64,000 nt of DNA from Roseateles_B flavus (lineage in GTDB: Bacteria > Pseudomonadota > Gammaproteobacteria > Burkholderiales > Burkholderiaceae_C), in contig NZ_JBDPZC010000001.1 in NCBI RefSeq assembly GCF_039872765.1, positions 868,001 through 932,000 of the forward strand, written 5' to 3'. The number at the start of each line of letters is the position of its first letter. The first letter of the stretch is position 1. Of this stretch, positions 25,414-34,159 are shown piece by piece. Made by a program: the position numbers and the translations under genes. The notes below the pieces were generated by a model that was not told where the DNA came from, searched no databases, and was given only the letters and a program-made list of their open reading frames with translations.

Positions 25414-26061
25414 ATGGCAACTGCAAAGACCCCGGGCAACAAGGCCCCTACCGCCAAGAAGGCCGCTCCGGCCAAGAAGGCCGCTGCTCCGGCGAAGAAG
25501 GCCGCTCCGGCCAAGAAGGCCGCTGCTCCGGCGAAGAAGGCCGCTCCGGCCAAGAAGGCTGCTGCTCCGGCGAAGAAGGCCGCTCCGGCCAAGAAGGCCG
25601 CTGCTCCGGCGAAGAAGGCCGCTCCGGCCAAGAAGGCCGCTGCTCCGGCGAAGAAGGCCGCTCCGGCCAAGAAGGCCGCTGCTCCGGCGAAGAAGGCCGC
25701 TCCGGCCAAGAAGGCTGCTGCTCCGGCGAAGAAGGCCGCTCCGGCCAAGAAGGCTGCTGCTCCGGCAAAGAAGGCCGCTCCGGCCAAGAAGGCTGCTGCT
25801 CCGGCAAAGAAGGCCTCCGGCACCAAGAAGCCGCCGATCAAGGCTGCTCCCAAGGCCGCTGCCAAGGCCGCCAAGCCTGCCGCCAAGCCCGCTGCCAAGG
25901 CCGCCAAGCCCGCTGCCAAGGCTGCGAAGCCGGCCGCCAAGCCCGCAGCCAAGAAGGCCGCCGCTGCTCCCGCAGCTGCCAAGCCTGCCGCTGCACCGGC
26001 TGCCAAGACGGCCCTGAGCCCGCAAGCCGCGTGGCCCTTCCCGACTGGCAACAAGCCCTGA
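25414..26061 (+). CDS. histone H1-like, Lys/Ala/Pro-rich DNA-binding protein
   Basis: A 215-residue, highly basic low-complexity protein made almost entirely of Ala, Lys and Pro. The start MATAKTPGNK follows a strong AAGGAG (25402-25407). From about residue 14 to 135 it repeats a 13-residue unit, AAPAKKAAAPAKK, followed by degenerate AAKPAAK motifs and a short neutral tail ending WPFPTGNKP. It resembles bacterial H1-like/AlgP-type nucleoid proteins that bind DNA through Lys-rich tails. A monocistronic gene with a terminator behind. Repeat number is likely variable. Confidence 0.85.
   Translation: MATAKTPGNKAPTAKKAAPAKKAAAPAKKAAPAKKAAAPAKKAAPAKKAAAPAKKAAPAKKAAAPAKKAAPAKKAAAPAKKAAPAKKAAAPAKKAAPAKKAAAPAKKAAPAKKAAAPAKKAAPAKKAAAPAKKASGTKKPPIKAAPKAAAKAAKPAAKPAAKAAKPAAKAAKPAAKPAAKKAAAAPAAAKPAAAPAAKTALSPQAAWPFPTGNKP
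25453..25820 (+). repeat. 39-bp coding tandem repeat (minisatellite) in the H1-like gene
   Basis: About nine copies of a 39-bp unit, for example beginning GCCGCTCCGGCCAAGAAGGC, differ by single synonymous changes (GCC/GCT, GCG/GCA). The unit length is a multiple of three, so copy-number change keeps the frame. The internal units are nearly identical, suggesting recent expansion by slippage or recombination. Confidence 0.9.
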
Positions 26062-26106
26062 GCTTGAGCCCAGGGGATCACCTTCGGGTGCTCCCCGTCA
26101 AAGAAG

Positions 26107-26132
26107 AAAACCCGGCCTCGGCCGGGTTTTTT
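26107..26132. terminator. bidirectional terminator between the H1-like gene and the DUF3426 gene
   Basis: AAAACCCGGCC, a short loop, then GGCCGGGTTTTTT. The stem has A/T tracts on both sides and lies 46 nt past the H1-like stop, touching the stop codon of the opposite gene. Confidence 0.88.
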
Positions 26133-27424
26133 CATGGGTAGAAGATCTCGACTGTGTAGCCGTTGACCCGCTGTCGCCCGGTGCTGAACACCAGCTGCAG
26201 GGCCTGCTCGCTGTTGGCGCCCGTGCTGGCGCGGCCGTTGGCGAAGTCCTCGGGCTTGAGCGCCTTCTTCATCAGTACCTTGCCGTTGCCGTCGTTGAGG
26301 CTCAACTCCACCCAGGGCGTGGCCAGCTCCCAGGGGCTCTTGTTGCGCAGGCTGAGGCTGAACTTGTAGTGGTTGCCGCTGGCGGCTTCCGACAGGCCCG
26401 TGCTCTCGACGCTGAAGGCATCGAGGCGGCGCCAGGGCTGCAGCTCGCAGCCCAGCTTCTCGCAGGCGCCACCGAGCCATTGCCGGGCCAGCGGGGACTG
26501 CGTGGACAGGGCGTCGCGGTAATGCCAGCCCAACTGCGCGGCCGCCGTCAGCAGCAGCAGCACGCTGCCGAGCCCCAGGGCCAGGCGCACGCCGGGGCGC
26601 TGCCAGCGCGCCTCGCCCTCGGCGCGGCGCAGGAAGCCTGGCTTGCGGGCCGGCGCGTCAGGCATGGTGCTTGCGGCGCTGGCAGCTGCAGGCGCCGATT
26701 CCTGTGCCGCCTTCGCCTGGGCCTGTGCCGTCTTAAGGCGCGGTGAGAGCACCACGTCGGGGCCCAGGTCCGGGCTTGCGGCAGCCGCGGGCTGCGGCGC
26801 AGCGGGCGGGCGGGCCACCATGGGCGCAGGGGCTTCCTCGAGCGGCTCCGGCGGTTCGAACTTCAGCCCCTTGGGTTCGGGCAGGTCCTCGCGGGCATCC
26901 AGCGGCGCAGCCGGCGTGGACGGCTCCTCCCAGAAGGGCTCGCGACGGTCTCCCGGGCGCTCGCCGCCGGCAGACCAGGCGGGCGCCTGCAGCGGCTGAC
27001 GGGCCTCTTCATGCGCGACGGTACCGACGCCTGCCGATGGCGGCGTCGCCGGGGCCATCGCCGCGGCTTCGCGGGCCATGGGGCGGGCTGGCGGCGGTGG
27101 CGGGGGCGCGGGTGTGGGTGTAGGTGGACGGGCGAGCGGCGGCGCCGCATGCGCCGCAGGCTGTGCCGGTGCGACCACCCGCGGCGCAGGCGCCGGGGGC
27201 TGTGCGGGGGCGAAGGCCTCCTCGGAGGCGACGTCGATCATCGACTCCGGGCCGGCAGGCGGCCACGGGGGCGGTGCTTCACGATCCAGGTCGAAGAGCT
27301 GTTCACGGGCGTCGAAGACCTCGGCGCAGCGGCCGCAGCGCACCCAGCCCTCGGACACGCGCAACTGGTCCTGCACCACGCGGAAGATGGTGCCGCAGGC
27401 GGTGCAGCGGGTAGCAAGACTCAT
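26132..27424 (-). CDS. MJ0042-type zinc-ribbon and DUF3426 membrane protein
   Basis: A 430-residue protein. The N-terminal zinc ribbon (residues 1-37) has CTACG and CGRCAEVF, the MJ0042 pattern. A long Pro/Ala-rich linker (about 60-250) follows, then one transmembrane helix (about 275-295, GLGSVLLLLTAAAQLGW) and a C-terminal periplasmic DUF3426 domain ending NGYTVEIFYP. The family occurs next to prmA and accBC in betaproteobacteria. Molecular role unknown. Confidence 0.88.
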   Translation of the reverse strand: MSLATRCTACGTIFRVVQDQLRVSEGWVRCGRCAEVFDAREQLFDLDREAPPPWPPAGPESMIDVASEEAFAPAQPPAPAPRVVAPAQPAAHAAPPLARPPTPTPAPPPPPPARPMAREAAAMAPATPPSAGVGTVAHEEARQPLQAPAWSAGGERPGDRREPFWEEPSTPAAPLDAREDLPEPKGLKFEPPEPLEEAPAPMVARPPAAPQPAAAASPDLGPDVVLSPRLKTAQAQAKAAQESAPAAASAASTMPDAPARKPGFLRRAEGEARWQRPGVRLALGLGSVLLLLTAAAQLGWHYRDALSTQSPLARQWLGGACEKLGCELQPWRRLDAFSVESTGLSEAASGNHYKFSLSLRNKSPWELATPWVELSLNDGNGKVLMKKALKPEDFANGRASTGANSEQALQLVFSTGRQRVNGYTVEIFYP

Positions 27425-27556
27425 GGGGCAGGATCATGCCACGAAGGCCTGGCCGCACAGCGCGCGCTCACCCCTAGAAACATCAGTATCGGGCGCGCTT
27501 GCAGGGGGCTTGCGCGGCGGTGGGGGTCAGGCCTTGCCTGGCTCTTCGCGAAGGAC

Positions 27557-28480
27557 TCAGGCCGGACGCCGCGCCGTCATCAGGATCCAGCCTTCCTCGC
27601 TGTCGCTGACCTCGAGGGCCAGCCAGGGCGCGTAGGCGTCCTTCAGCTCCTGGGCCTGGCGCTCGAGGATGCCGGCCAGCACCAGATGCCCGCCGGCGCG
27701 CACATGGGCGCACAGCAGCGGTGCCAGCAGCTTCAAGGGCGTGGCCAGGATGTTGGCCAGCACCACCGGATAGTCACCCTGGGCGGCATCCGGCAGCGCG
27801 GCGCGCAGCGAGACCTGGTTGGCCTCCGCATTGGCCTGGGAGGAGATGATGGCGGCGGGGTCGATGTCCACTGCATCGATGTTCTTTGCGCCGTGCAGCG
27901 CGGCGCCGATGGCCAGGATGCCCGAGCCGCAGCCGTAGTCCAGCACGCGGTCCCAGCCGGCGGCCTCGGCGCCGTGGCGGGCGATCCAGCGCAGGCACAT
28001 GCGCGTCGTGGGGTGGGTGCCGGTGCCGAAGGCCAGGCCGGGGTCCAGGCGCATGATGCGCGTGGCCTGGGCCGGCGCCTCATGCCAGGACGGCACGATC
28101 CAGAACTCGGGCGTGATCTCGACGGGCGCGAACTGCGACTGCGTCAGGCGCACCCAGTCCTGCTCCTCCACGGCCTGGATGGTCTGCACGTGCACGTCCT
28201 GCGCCCAGTCCTGGGCCAGCAGCAGGGTGGCGGCCTCGGTGGCCTCGGCCTCGCTGGCGAACAGGGCCTTCACGACGGAACGTTCCCAGCCCGCCTTGGG
28301 CGCGGGCATGCCGGGCTCGCCGAACAGGGCTTTCTCGGAAGCGGTGTCAGCGTCGGCATCCTCCACCGAGACGGCGAGCGACTCCACTTCCATCAGCGCG
28401 TCACTGACGGTCTCGACGTCGTCCTCGCGGCAGATGAGCACGAGCTCGTGCAGGTCGGGGGTGCTGGGGGTGTTGCTCAT
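27557..28480 (-). CDS. prmA: ribosomal protein L11 methyltransferase PrmA
   Basis: Trimethylates L11 of the 50S subunit using SAM. 307 residues. The N-terminal substrate domain (ELVLICREDDVETVSDAL) precedes a Rossmann-type methyltransferase with LDYGCGSGILAIGA and a following DIDP. Motif GTGTHPTTRMCL is typical of PrmA. Lies 134 nt after accC and 132 nt before the DUF3426 gene on the same strand. Confidence 0.95.
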   Translation of the reverse strand: MSNTPSTPDLHELVLICREDDVETVSDALMEVESLAVSVEDADADTASEKALFGEPGMPAPKAGWERSVVKALFASEAEATEAATLLLAQDWAQDVHVQTIQAVEEQDWVRLTQSQFAPVEITPEFWIVPSWHEAPAQATRIMRLDPGLAFGTGTHPTTRMCLRWIARHGAEAAGWDRVLDYGCGSGILAIGAALHGAKNIDAVDIDPAAIISSQANAEANQVSLRAALPDAAQGDYPVVLANILATPLKLLAPLLCAHVRAGGHLVLAGILERQAQELKDAYAPWLALEVSDSEEGWILMTARRPA

Positions 28481-28614
28481 GGGGAAACCTTCAAATGCAC
28501 ATCAAAAGCACAAGCCCTGGGCGGCATGGGCCGCGCCAGGGCTGTGGCGGGTGCGTATGCGTCAGACGCGAATGATAGGGCGTCGCTCGCGTGCGGCGCT
28601 GGTCCGGCGCCTGT

Positions 28615-29964
28615 TCAGCGCTTGTGTTGGTTCATCCAGCCTTCGAGGTAATGGATGGACGTGCCGCCTTCGATGAACTTGGCATCGGCCATCAGTTCGC
28701 GGTGCAGCGGGATGTTGGTCTGGATGCCTTCCACCACCGTCTCCGACAGAGCGATGCGCATGCGGGCCAGGGCCTGCTCGCGGGTGTCGCCGTGCACGAT
28801 GATCTTGCCGATCATGGAGTCGTAGTTGGGCGGCACGAAGTAGTTCGTGTAGGCATGCGAGTCCACGCGAACGCCGGGGCCGCCGGGCGGGTGCCACATG
28901 GTGATGCGGCCAGGCGAGGGCACGAACTTCACCGGATCCTCGGCATTGATGCGGCACTCGATGGCATGGCCGCGCATCTCGATATTGCGCTGGGTGAAGG
29001 GCAGCTTCTCGCCGGCGGCGATGCGGATCTGCATCGCGACGATGTCCACACCCGTCACCATTTCCGTCACCGGATGCTCCACCTGCACGCGGGTGTTCAT
29101 CTCGATGAAGTAGAACTCGCCGTTCTCGTAGAGGAACTCGAAGGTGCCCGCACCGCGGTAGCCCATCTTCTTGCAGGCGGTGGAGCAGCGGTCGCCGATC
29201 TTCTCGATGGTGCGGCGGGGAATGCCGGGGGCCGGCGCTTCCTCGATGATCTTCTGGTGGCGGCGCTGCATGGAGCAGTCGCGCTCGCCCAGCCAGACGG
29301 CGTTCTTGTGGCCGTCGGCCAGCACCTGGATCTCCACATGGCGGGGGTTCTCGAGGAACTTCTCCATGTAGACCTCGGGATTGCCGAAGGCAGCCGCGGC
29401 CTCGGCCTTGGTCATCTGCACGGCGTTCACGAGCGCAGCCTCGGTGTGCACCACCCGCATGCCGCGGCCGCCGCCACCGCCTGCGGCCTTGATGATCACC
29501 GGGTATCCCACCGCGCGGGCGATCTTGACGATCTCCTTGGGGTCATCCGGCAGGGCGCCTTCGGAACCGGGCACGCAGGGCACGCCGGCCGCGCGCATGG
29601 CCTGCTTGGCGGACACCTTGTCGCCCATCATGCGGATGTTGTCCGGCGTCGGGCCGATGAAGGTGAAGCCGCTGCGCTCCACGCGCTCGGCGAAGTCCGC
29701 GTTCTCGGACAGGAAGCCGTAGCCCGGATGGATGGCCTCGGCATCGGTCACCTCGGCGGTGGCGATGATGGCCGGCATGCTCAGGTAGCTCTGGGCAGAG
29801 GGGGCGGGGCCGATGCACACGGCCTCGTCGGCCAGCTTGACGTACTTGGCGTCGCGGTCGGCCTCGGAGTAGACGACGACCGACTTCACACCCAGTTCGC
29901 GGCAGGCGCGCTGGATTCGAAGGGCGATCTCGCCTCGATTGGCAATCAGGATTTTCTTAAACAT
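28615..29964 (-). CDS. accC: acetyl-CoA carboxylase, biotin carboxylase subunit
   Basis: ATP-dependent carboxylation of the biotin on AccB, the first step of fatty acid synthesis. 449 residues, normal. The start MFKKILIANRGEIALRIQRA is diagnostic. The ATP-grasp glycine loop KAAGGGGGRGMRVV, the biotin-carboxylase signature segment FIEMNTRVQVEHPVTE and the late RINAEDP are all present. Downstream of accB with a 132-nt gap that holds a dispersed GC-rich repeat. Confidence 0.98.
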   Translation of the reverse strand: MFKKILIANRGEIALRIQRACRELGVKSVVVYSEADRDAKYVKLADEAVCIGPAPSAQSYLSMPAIIATAEVTDAEAIHPGYGFLSENADFAERVERSGFTFIGPTPDNIRMMGDKVSAKQAMRAAGVPCVPGSEGALPDDPKEIVKIARAVGYPVIIKAAGGGGGRGMRVVHTEAALVNAVQMTKAEAAAAFGNPEVYMEKFLENPRHVEIQVLADGHKNAVWLGERDCSMQRRHQKIIEEAPAPGIPRRTIEKIGDRCSTACKKMGYRGAGTFEFLYENGEFYFIEMNTRVQVEHPVTEMVTGVDIVAMQIRIAAGEKLPFTQRNIEMRGHAIECRINAEDPVKFVPSPGRITMWHPPGGPGVRVDSHAYTNYFVPPNYDSMIGKIIVHGDTREQALARMRIALSETVVEGIQTNIPLHRELMADAKFIEGGTSIHYLEGWMNQHKR

Positions 29965-30022
29965 GGCAGTTGCTCAGCACTCTGGGCGCAATGCGGCCAA
30001 GGGCCCATCCAGCAGCGGTCGC

Positions 30023-30091
30023 GGATCCGGCATCGCCGGGCCGTCGATCGCGCCCCCTCGAGGGGGCCGGCGCAGCCGGTAGGGGGTGGGG
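30023..30091 (-). repeat. dispersed GC-rich hairpin repeat, copy 1
   Basis: On the minus strand it reads CCCCACCCCCTACCGGCTGC at one end and closes with GGCCCGGCGATGCCGGATCC. It holds two nested inverted repeats (CCCCCTCGAGGGGG, and a CCGGC/GCCGG stem). Copies 2 and 3 (52996-53059 and 56612-56673) share both ends. Here it lies within the accB-accC gap. Confidence 0.75.
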
Positions 30092-30096
30092 CGTGT

Positions 30097-30561
30097 TCAC
30101 TCGATGATGAACAGCGGCTGGCCGAATTCCACCGGCTGGCCGTTCTCCACCAGGATCTTGGTCACAGTGCCGGACTTGTCGGCATCGATCTCGTTCATGA
30201 TCTTCATGGCTTCGATGATGCAGATGGCCTGGCCTTCCTTGACCTGCTGGCCCACTTCCACGAAGGCCTTGGCATTGGGGCCGGACGCGCGGTAGAAGGT
30301 GCCCACCATGGGCGACTTCACCACATGGCCGGTCTCGACCGGCGCGGCGGCCGGCGCGGCGGCCGCGGCGGCCGGGGCTGCAGCTGCGGGAGCGGCGGCC
30401 ACCGGGGCGGCCATCACCGGCATGGCCTGGGCCATGGGCACGCCCACCGTGCCGTCGGACTTGACGATGCGCACCTTGCCATCGGCTTCGGTGATTTCAA
30501 GTTCAGAAATGTTCGACTCGGACACGAGGTCGATCAGGGTCTTGAGCTTGCGCAGATCCAT
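30097..30561 (-). CDS. accB: acetyl-CoA carboxylase, biotin carboxyl carrier protein
   Basis: Carries biotin between AccC and the carboxyltransferase. 154 residues. An N-terminal dimer region (MDLRKLKTLIDLVSESN), an Ala/Pro hinge (about 45-75) and the biotinyl domain with K120 in EAMKIMNEI, the biotin attachment site. Precedes accC as usual, with aroQ upstream. Confidence 0.98.
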   Translation of the reverse strand: MDLRKLKTLIDLVSESNISELEITEADGKVRIVKSDGTVGVPMAQAMPVMAAPVAAAPAAAAPAAAAAAPAAAPVETGHVVKSPMVGTFYRASGPNAKAFVEVGQQVKEGQAICIIEAMKIMNEIDADKSGTVTKILVENGQPVEFGQPLFIIE

Positions 30562-30642
30562 GAGGCTTCTCCAACGGAAAGATTTGTGGTGCTTGCCAAT
30601 GCCACGGTCAGGACCTTGACCGTGCCCTCGCTTCAGCCGCCT

Positions 30643-31089
30643 TCAGCCGGCACTGGCCCGGACATGATCCAGTGCGTGCATCAGGGCGTAGCGGTAGCCC
30701 TGGGGGCCCAGGCCGCAGATGACGCCCAGCGCGAGCTCCGACACATAGCTGTGGTGGCGGAAGGCTTCGCGCTTGTGGATATTGGAGAGATGGACCTCGA
30801 CAAAAGGCAGGGCCACCGCCGCCAGGGCGTCCCGGATGGCCACGCTGGTGTGCGTATAGGCTGCCGGGTTGATGATGATGAAGCGCGTGCCGTCACGACC
30901 CGCCGCCTGGATGCGGTCGACCAGGGCACCTTCGTGGTTGCTCTGGAAGCTTTCAAGCGTGGCCCCTGCATTGGCAGCGAATTGCTGCAGATCTGCATCG
31001 ATCTGCGCCAAAGTCGTTGCGCCATACACCCCGGGCTCCCTGCTGCCAAGGAGGTTGAGGTTGGGACCATGAATCACGAGAATCTGCAT
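30643..31089 (-). CDS. aroQ: type II 3-dehydroquinate dehydratase
   Basis: Third step of the shikimate pathway. 148 residues. ILVIHGPNLNLLGSREPGVYG contains the active-site loop with catalytic Tyr, then FQSNHEGALVDRI, IINPAAYTHTSVAIRDAL and EVHLSNIHKRE. First gene of the aroQ-accB-accC run. The long form of the gap upstream (31090-31299) holds an AT-rich patch at 31143-31195 that could be its promoter. Confidence 0.97.
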   Translation of the reverse strand: MQILVIHGPNLNLLGSREPGVYGATTLAQIDADLQQFAANAGATLESFQSNHEGALVDRIQAAGRDGTRFIIINPAAYTHTSVAIRDALAAVALPFVEVHLSNIHKREAFRHHSYVSELALGVICGLGPQGYRYALMHALDHVRASAG

Positions 31090-31299
31090 CAGCGACGTGC
31101 CGCGGCGGTTTAGAGCGTAGACACTAGAAGCGTGAAAGGCTGAACTTTAGCTTTTTTAGACCCAGATCCCGGCATCTAGCCAAAAATAAATGGCTTGACC
31201 TTCCGCGCTTCTTGAGCTTGCCCAAGAAAGCACGGGATTCGGGGCTTGACGGTCACCGGGGCTGGCGCGGACGGCATTCTGGCGCGTGACGCGCCCCCG

Positions 31300-31872
31300 T
31301 CAGGCCCCGGTTTTCCCTGCCTCGGGGGCGGGCCGGCCGCTGGCGAGGGCCTGGGCCACCGCCTCCAGCTCCCCCGTCTGCAGGGCGCCCAGCCGGCGCC
31401 AGAACAGCTGACCGCGATCATCGAAGACCACGCTGAACGGCAGTCCGCCCTGGCTGTTGCCCAGCTGACGGCCCAGCTCCAGGCCCTGCACGCCGCCCAG
31501 GGCCAGGGGCAGGGTCAGCGGCAGGCGGCCCAGGAATTCCTGCACCGCCTCCTTGCGGTCGATGGCCAGGCCCAGGCCCTGCCAGTCAGGCCGGGCCTTG
31601 AGGAACTGCTCGATCTCCGGCAGCTCGCGCACGCAGGGCGCGCACCAGGTGGCCCAGAAATTCAGCAGCAGGGGCTTGCCGCGCAGGGCGCGGGCGGCCA
31701 GCTCGCCACCGTCCAGGGTCTCGAAGCGGGCCAGCCAGAAGGCGTCGGCCGGCGAGCTCGGGCGCGGGGGCGCTTCGGCAGGCGCGGGGGTGGGGCGGCG
31801 CTGCGCCATCCAGGCGCCCAGGCCGGCGGCCGCCAGGCCCACGGTCCCGAAGAGGGCGTGGCGGCGATTCAT
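31300..31872 (-). CDS. TlpA-like membrane-anchored thioredoxin
   Basis: Periplasmic thiol-disulfide oxidoreductase, 190 residues. The N-terminal signal anchor or Tat-like leader (MNRRHALFGTVGLAAAGLGAW) precedes a Pro-rich linker and the TlpA fold. The redox pair C77/C80 is in NFWATWCAPC, and the cis-Pro loop is in GGLPFSVVFDD. The start ATG overlaps the stop of the upstream unknown gene by 4 nt, so the pair is co-translated. Target proteins unknown. Confidence 0.87.
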   Translation of the reverse strand: MNRRHALFGTVGLAAAGLGAWMAQRRPTPAPAEAPPRPSSPADAFWLARFETLDGGELAARALRGKPLLLNFWATWCAPCVRELPEIEQFLKARPDWQGLGLAIDRKEAVQEFLGRLPLTLPLALGGVQGLELGRQLGNSQGGLPFSVVFDDRGQLFWRRLGALQTGELEAVAQALASGRPAPEAGKTGA

Positions 31873-32504
31873 GCCGCGTCCCCACCGGCCGGGAGAAGGG
31901 GTGCAGGCGGAGCCTCCTCCTGCAGCAGCCGGCGCAGGGCTGTGAGGTCCCCGCGCTCGGTGCGGCCGCGGCTGTCGGCCTTCAGCGCGCCGCGCAGATC
32001 GTCCTTGTCCAGGATGCTCAGGGCGATGGTCACCCATTCATTGAGCGGCTTGCAGCGCTCGGCCACGGTCAGCAGGTCCACCGGGCCGCGGGGGCCCTGG
32101 GTCTCGCCGACTTCGTAGTCCACGCCGGCGTTGATCAGGGCGATCTCGGCGGACTTGCTGTCGTCGCAGAAGAGCTGCAGATGGATGTTGGACAGGCGCG
32201 TGGCCGTGCCGCGCCAGACGGCGCCGCACAGATGCGGGCGGAACTCGGCCAGGCGGTCCATCCACAGGGCGGCCAGCTCGCGCAGCGCGCGCAGCTCGGC
32301 CGGCTGGGTGTCGGCGCAAAAGAGGGCGAGATAGTCGCGGACCTCGTCCTCCAGCTCCTCGTTGCTGGGCAGCGGGGCATTGCGGGGCAGGCCCATCTGC
32401 TTGTGGGCGCGGCGCTTGGCCGGGCCGTATTCCAGGCCTTCCTCCACCACCATGCGGGCGGCGACGGCGGCGATCTCGGCGGTGAGCGGGCTGGCAGAGG
32501 CCAT
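31869..32504 (-). CDS. conserved protein of unknown function coupled to the TlpA-like gene
   Basis: A soluble-looking 211-residue protein with no signal peptide or membrane helix. The N-terminal half contains MVVEEGLEYGPAKRRAHKQM; the second half has a well-ordered segment LSNIHLQLFCDDSKSAEIAL followed by INAGVDYEVG. I believe similar sequences are common and unannotated in Burkholderiales, between mtgA and a thioredoxin gene, but that is memory. No catalytic motif is recognised. Overlaps the TlpA-like start by ATGA-type coupling. Confidence 0.7.
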   Translation of the reverse strand: MASASPLTAEIAAVAARMVVEEGLEYGPAKRRAHKQMGLPRNAPLPSNEELEDEVRDYLALFCADTQPAELRALRELAALWMDRLAEFRPHLCGAVWRGTATRLSNIHLQLFCDDSKSAEIALINAGVDYEVGETQGPRGPVDLLTVAERCKPLNEWVTIALSILDKDDLRGALKADSRGRTERGDLTALRRLLQEEAPPAPLLPAGGDAA

Positions 32505-32530
32505 GGTGGGTGGGCGTGAGGGTCAGGGGT

Positions 32531-33301
32531 TCAGGGCAGGACAACGCCGCCCATGCGGGCCTCGATGGTGCTGGCGCGCCCCACCACGTAGGCGGAGCCG
32601 GGTCGCTTCTCGAAGCGCTTGGGCGCCGGCAGCATCACCGCCAGGCGGGCGGCCTGCCAGGGCGCGAGCTGGGCGGCGTCGACACGGAAATAATGCCGCG
32701 CCGCGGCCTGGGCGCCAAAGACCCCTTCGCCCCATTCGACATTGTTGAGATAGATCTCGAGGATGCGCTGCTTGGACAGCAGGGCCTCCAGCATGAAGGT
32801 CAGGATGAACTCCTGTCCCTTGCGCAGCAGCTGGCGCTCGCCGCTGAGGAAGAGGTTCTTGGCCAGCTGCTGGGTGATGGTCGAGCCGCCGACGACCTTG
32901 GCCTGGGGCTTGGCCGGCGCCGGCTTGTCGCTGTCCCGGGCCGGGGCCTTGGCGACGGCCCGGGCGCGCTTGTCGGCCCGGGCCTGCTCGCGCTGGTTCT
33001 TGTCCCAGGCCTTCTCCAGCGCGTCCCAGTCGACGCCGCCATGTTCGGAGAAGCCGGCATCCTCGCTGGCGATCACCGCACGCTTGAGCGCCGGGGAGAG
33101 GCGGGCATCGGGCACCCAGTCCTGGCTCCAGGCGACCTCATGCTTCTCGGTGGCCAGGCGCCAGATCTCGGAGCGCTGGAAGCTGGTGGACTGCGGGTCC
33201 AGCCCGTTCATCAGCGCGATGCGGACCAGGAAATAGAGCTGCAGGGCCAGCAGGCCCAGGGCCAGCAGGGCCAGCAGACGCAGGGGCAGGCGGCGCAGCA
33301 T
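32531..33301 (-). CDS. mtgA: monofunctional biosynthetic peptidoglycan transglycosylase
   Basis: GT51 glycosyltransferase polymerising lipid II. 256 residues. One N-terminal membrane anchor (about 8-27), catalytic Glu80 in AVIASEDAGFSEHGGVDW, then GGSTITQQLAKNLFLSGER and the late EIYLNNVEWGEGVFGA. Between these two core motifs (about residues 102-135) sits a Lys/Arg/Ala/Pro-rich insert of roughly 30 residues that I do not expect from the short enteric enzymes. Followed on the same strand by the unknown/TlpA pair. Confidence 0.94.
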   Translation of the reverse strand: MLRRLPLRLLALLALGLLALQLYFLVRIALMNGLDPQSTSFQRSEIWRLATEKHEVAWSQDWVPDARLSPALKRAVIASEDAGFSEHGGVDWDALEKAWDKNQREQARADKRARAVAKAPARDSDKPAPAKPQAKVVGGSTITQQLAKNLFLSGERQLLRKGQEFILTFMLEALLSKQRILEIYLNNVEWGEGVFGAQAAARHYFRVDAAQLAPWQAARLAVMLPAPKRFEKRPGSAYVVGRASTIEARMGGVVLP

Positions 33302-33304
33302 GGT

Positions 33305-34159
33305 TCAGCCCCTGGCCGCGAGCTGGGCGCGCAGGCCGGCCAGCACCGGGGCGGTATCGGGGCGCATGCCGCGCCAGAGCTGGAAGGCCTCGGCGGCCTG
33401 CTCGACCAGCATGCCCAGGCCGTCGCGCGGGCGGGCGCCCTGGGCGGCCACCCAGTCCAGGAAGCCCTGGGCCTGCGGGCCGTACATCATGTCCACGCCC
33501 AGGCCGCCTTCGCGCAAGACCTGACCCCTCACCGGCACGCCAGCGCCGGCCAGGCTGGCGCTGGTGCCGTTGACCAGCACGTCAAAGCGGTCTTCGGGCA
33601 GGTCCTGCAGGGTGCTGGCCTGCAGGCGCACGCCATGCTCCTGGGCCCAGCGGGCGTGGCTGACCACCAGGGCCAGGGCCTTGTCGGCGCTGCGGTTGGC
33701 CAGCGTCAGCTCGGCAGGCCGGGCGGCGATCAGGCTGCCCAGCACGCCGGCCGAGGCTCCGCCCGCGCCCAGCAGCAGCACGCGCAGGCCGGCCAGGGGC
33801 TGGCCTGCATTGGCCTGGATGTCGCGGACCAGGCCCAGGCCGTCGGTGTTGTCGCCCCACCAGCCCTGCTCGTCGAAGCGCAGGGTGTTGACCGCACCGG
33901 CCAGCTCGGCCCGCGGGCTGCGGCGGCGGGCCGAGGCAAAGGCCTCGAACTTGAAGGGCACGGTGACGTTGCAGCCCTTGGCGCCCGCTGCCGCAAAGGC
34001 CTGGACCGTGGGCAGGAAGGCGTCCAGCGGGCACAGCAGACGCTCGTAGACCAGGTGCTGGCCCGTCTGCGCCGCGAACTGGGCGTGGATGTTCGGGGAC
34101 TGGCTGTGCGCCACCGGATTGCCGGCGACAGCGTAGCGGTCAGGGCCGGTGGCGTTCAT
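33305..34159 (-). CDS. aroE: shikimate dehydrogenase
   Basis: NADPH-dependent reduction of 3-dehydroshikimate. 284 residues. The substrate site has NPVAHSQSPNIH and the catalytic Lys70 in NVTVPFK, with Asp in DNTDGLGLV. The nucleotide-binding loop is LLLGAGGASAGVLG. Overlaps the upstream TonB-like gene by 4 nt and is 3 nt from mtgA, so these are one transcription unit. Confidence 0.96.
   Translation of the reverse strand: MNATGPDRYAVAGNPVAHSQSPNIHAQFAAQTGQHLVYERLLCPLDAFLPTVQAFAAAGAKGCNVTVPFKFEAFASARRRSPRAELAGAVNTLRFDEQGWWGDNTDGLGLVRDIQANAGQPLAGLRVLLLGAGGASAGVLGSLIAARPAELTLANRSADKALALVVSHARWAQEHGVRLQASTLQDLPEDRFDVLVNGTSASLAGAGVPVRGQVLREGGLGVDMMYGPQAQGFLDWVAAQGARPRDGLGMLVEQAAEAFQLWRGMRPDTAPVLAGLRAQLAARG

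Noticed and set aside
25453..25820. Regular short repeats that could suggest a CRISPR array
   Set aside because: There are no unique spacers. The repeats are contiguous, in frame and encode a continuous Ala/Lys/Pro protein.
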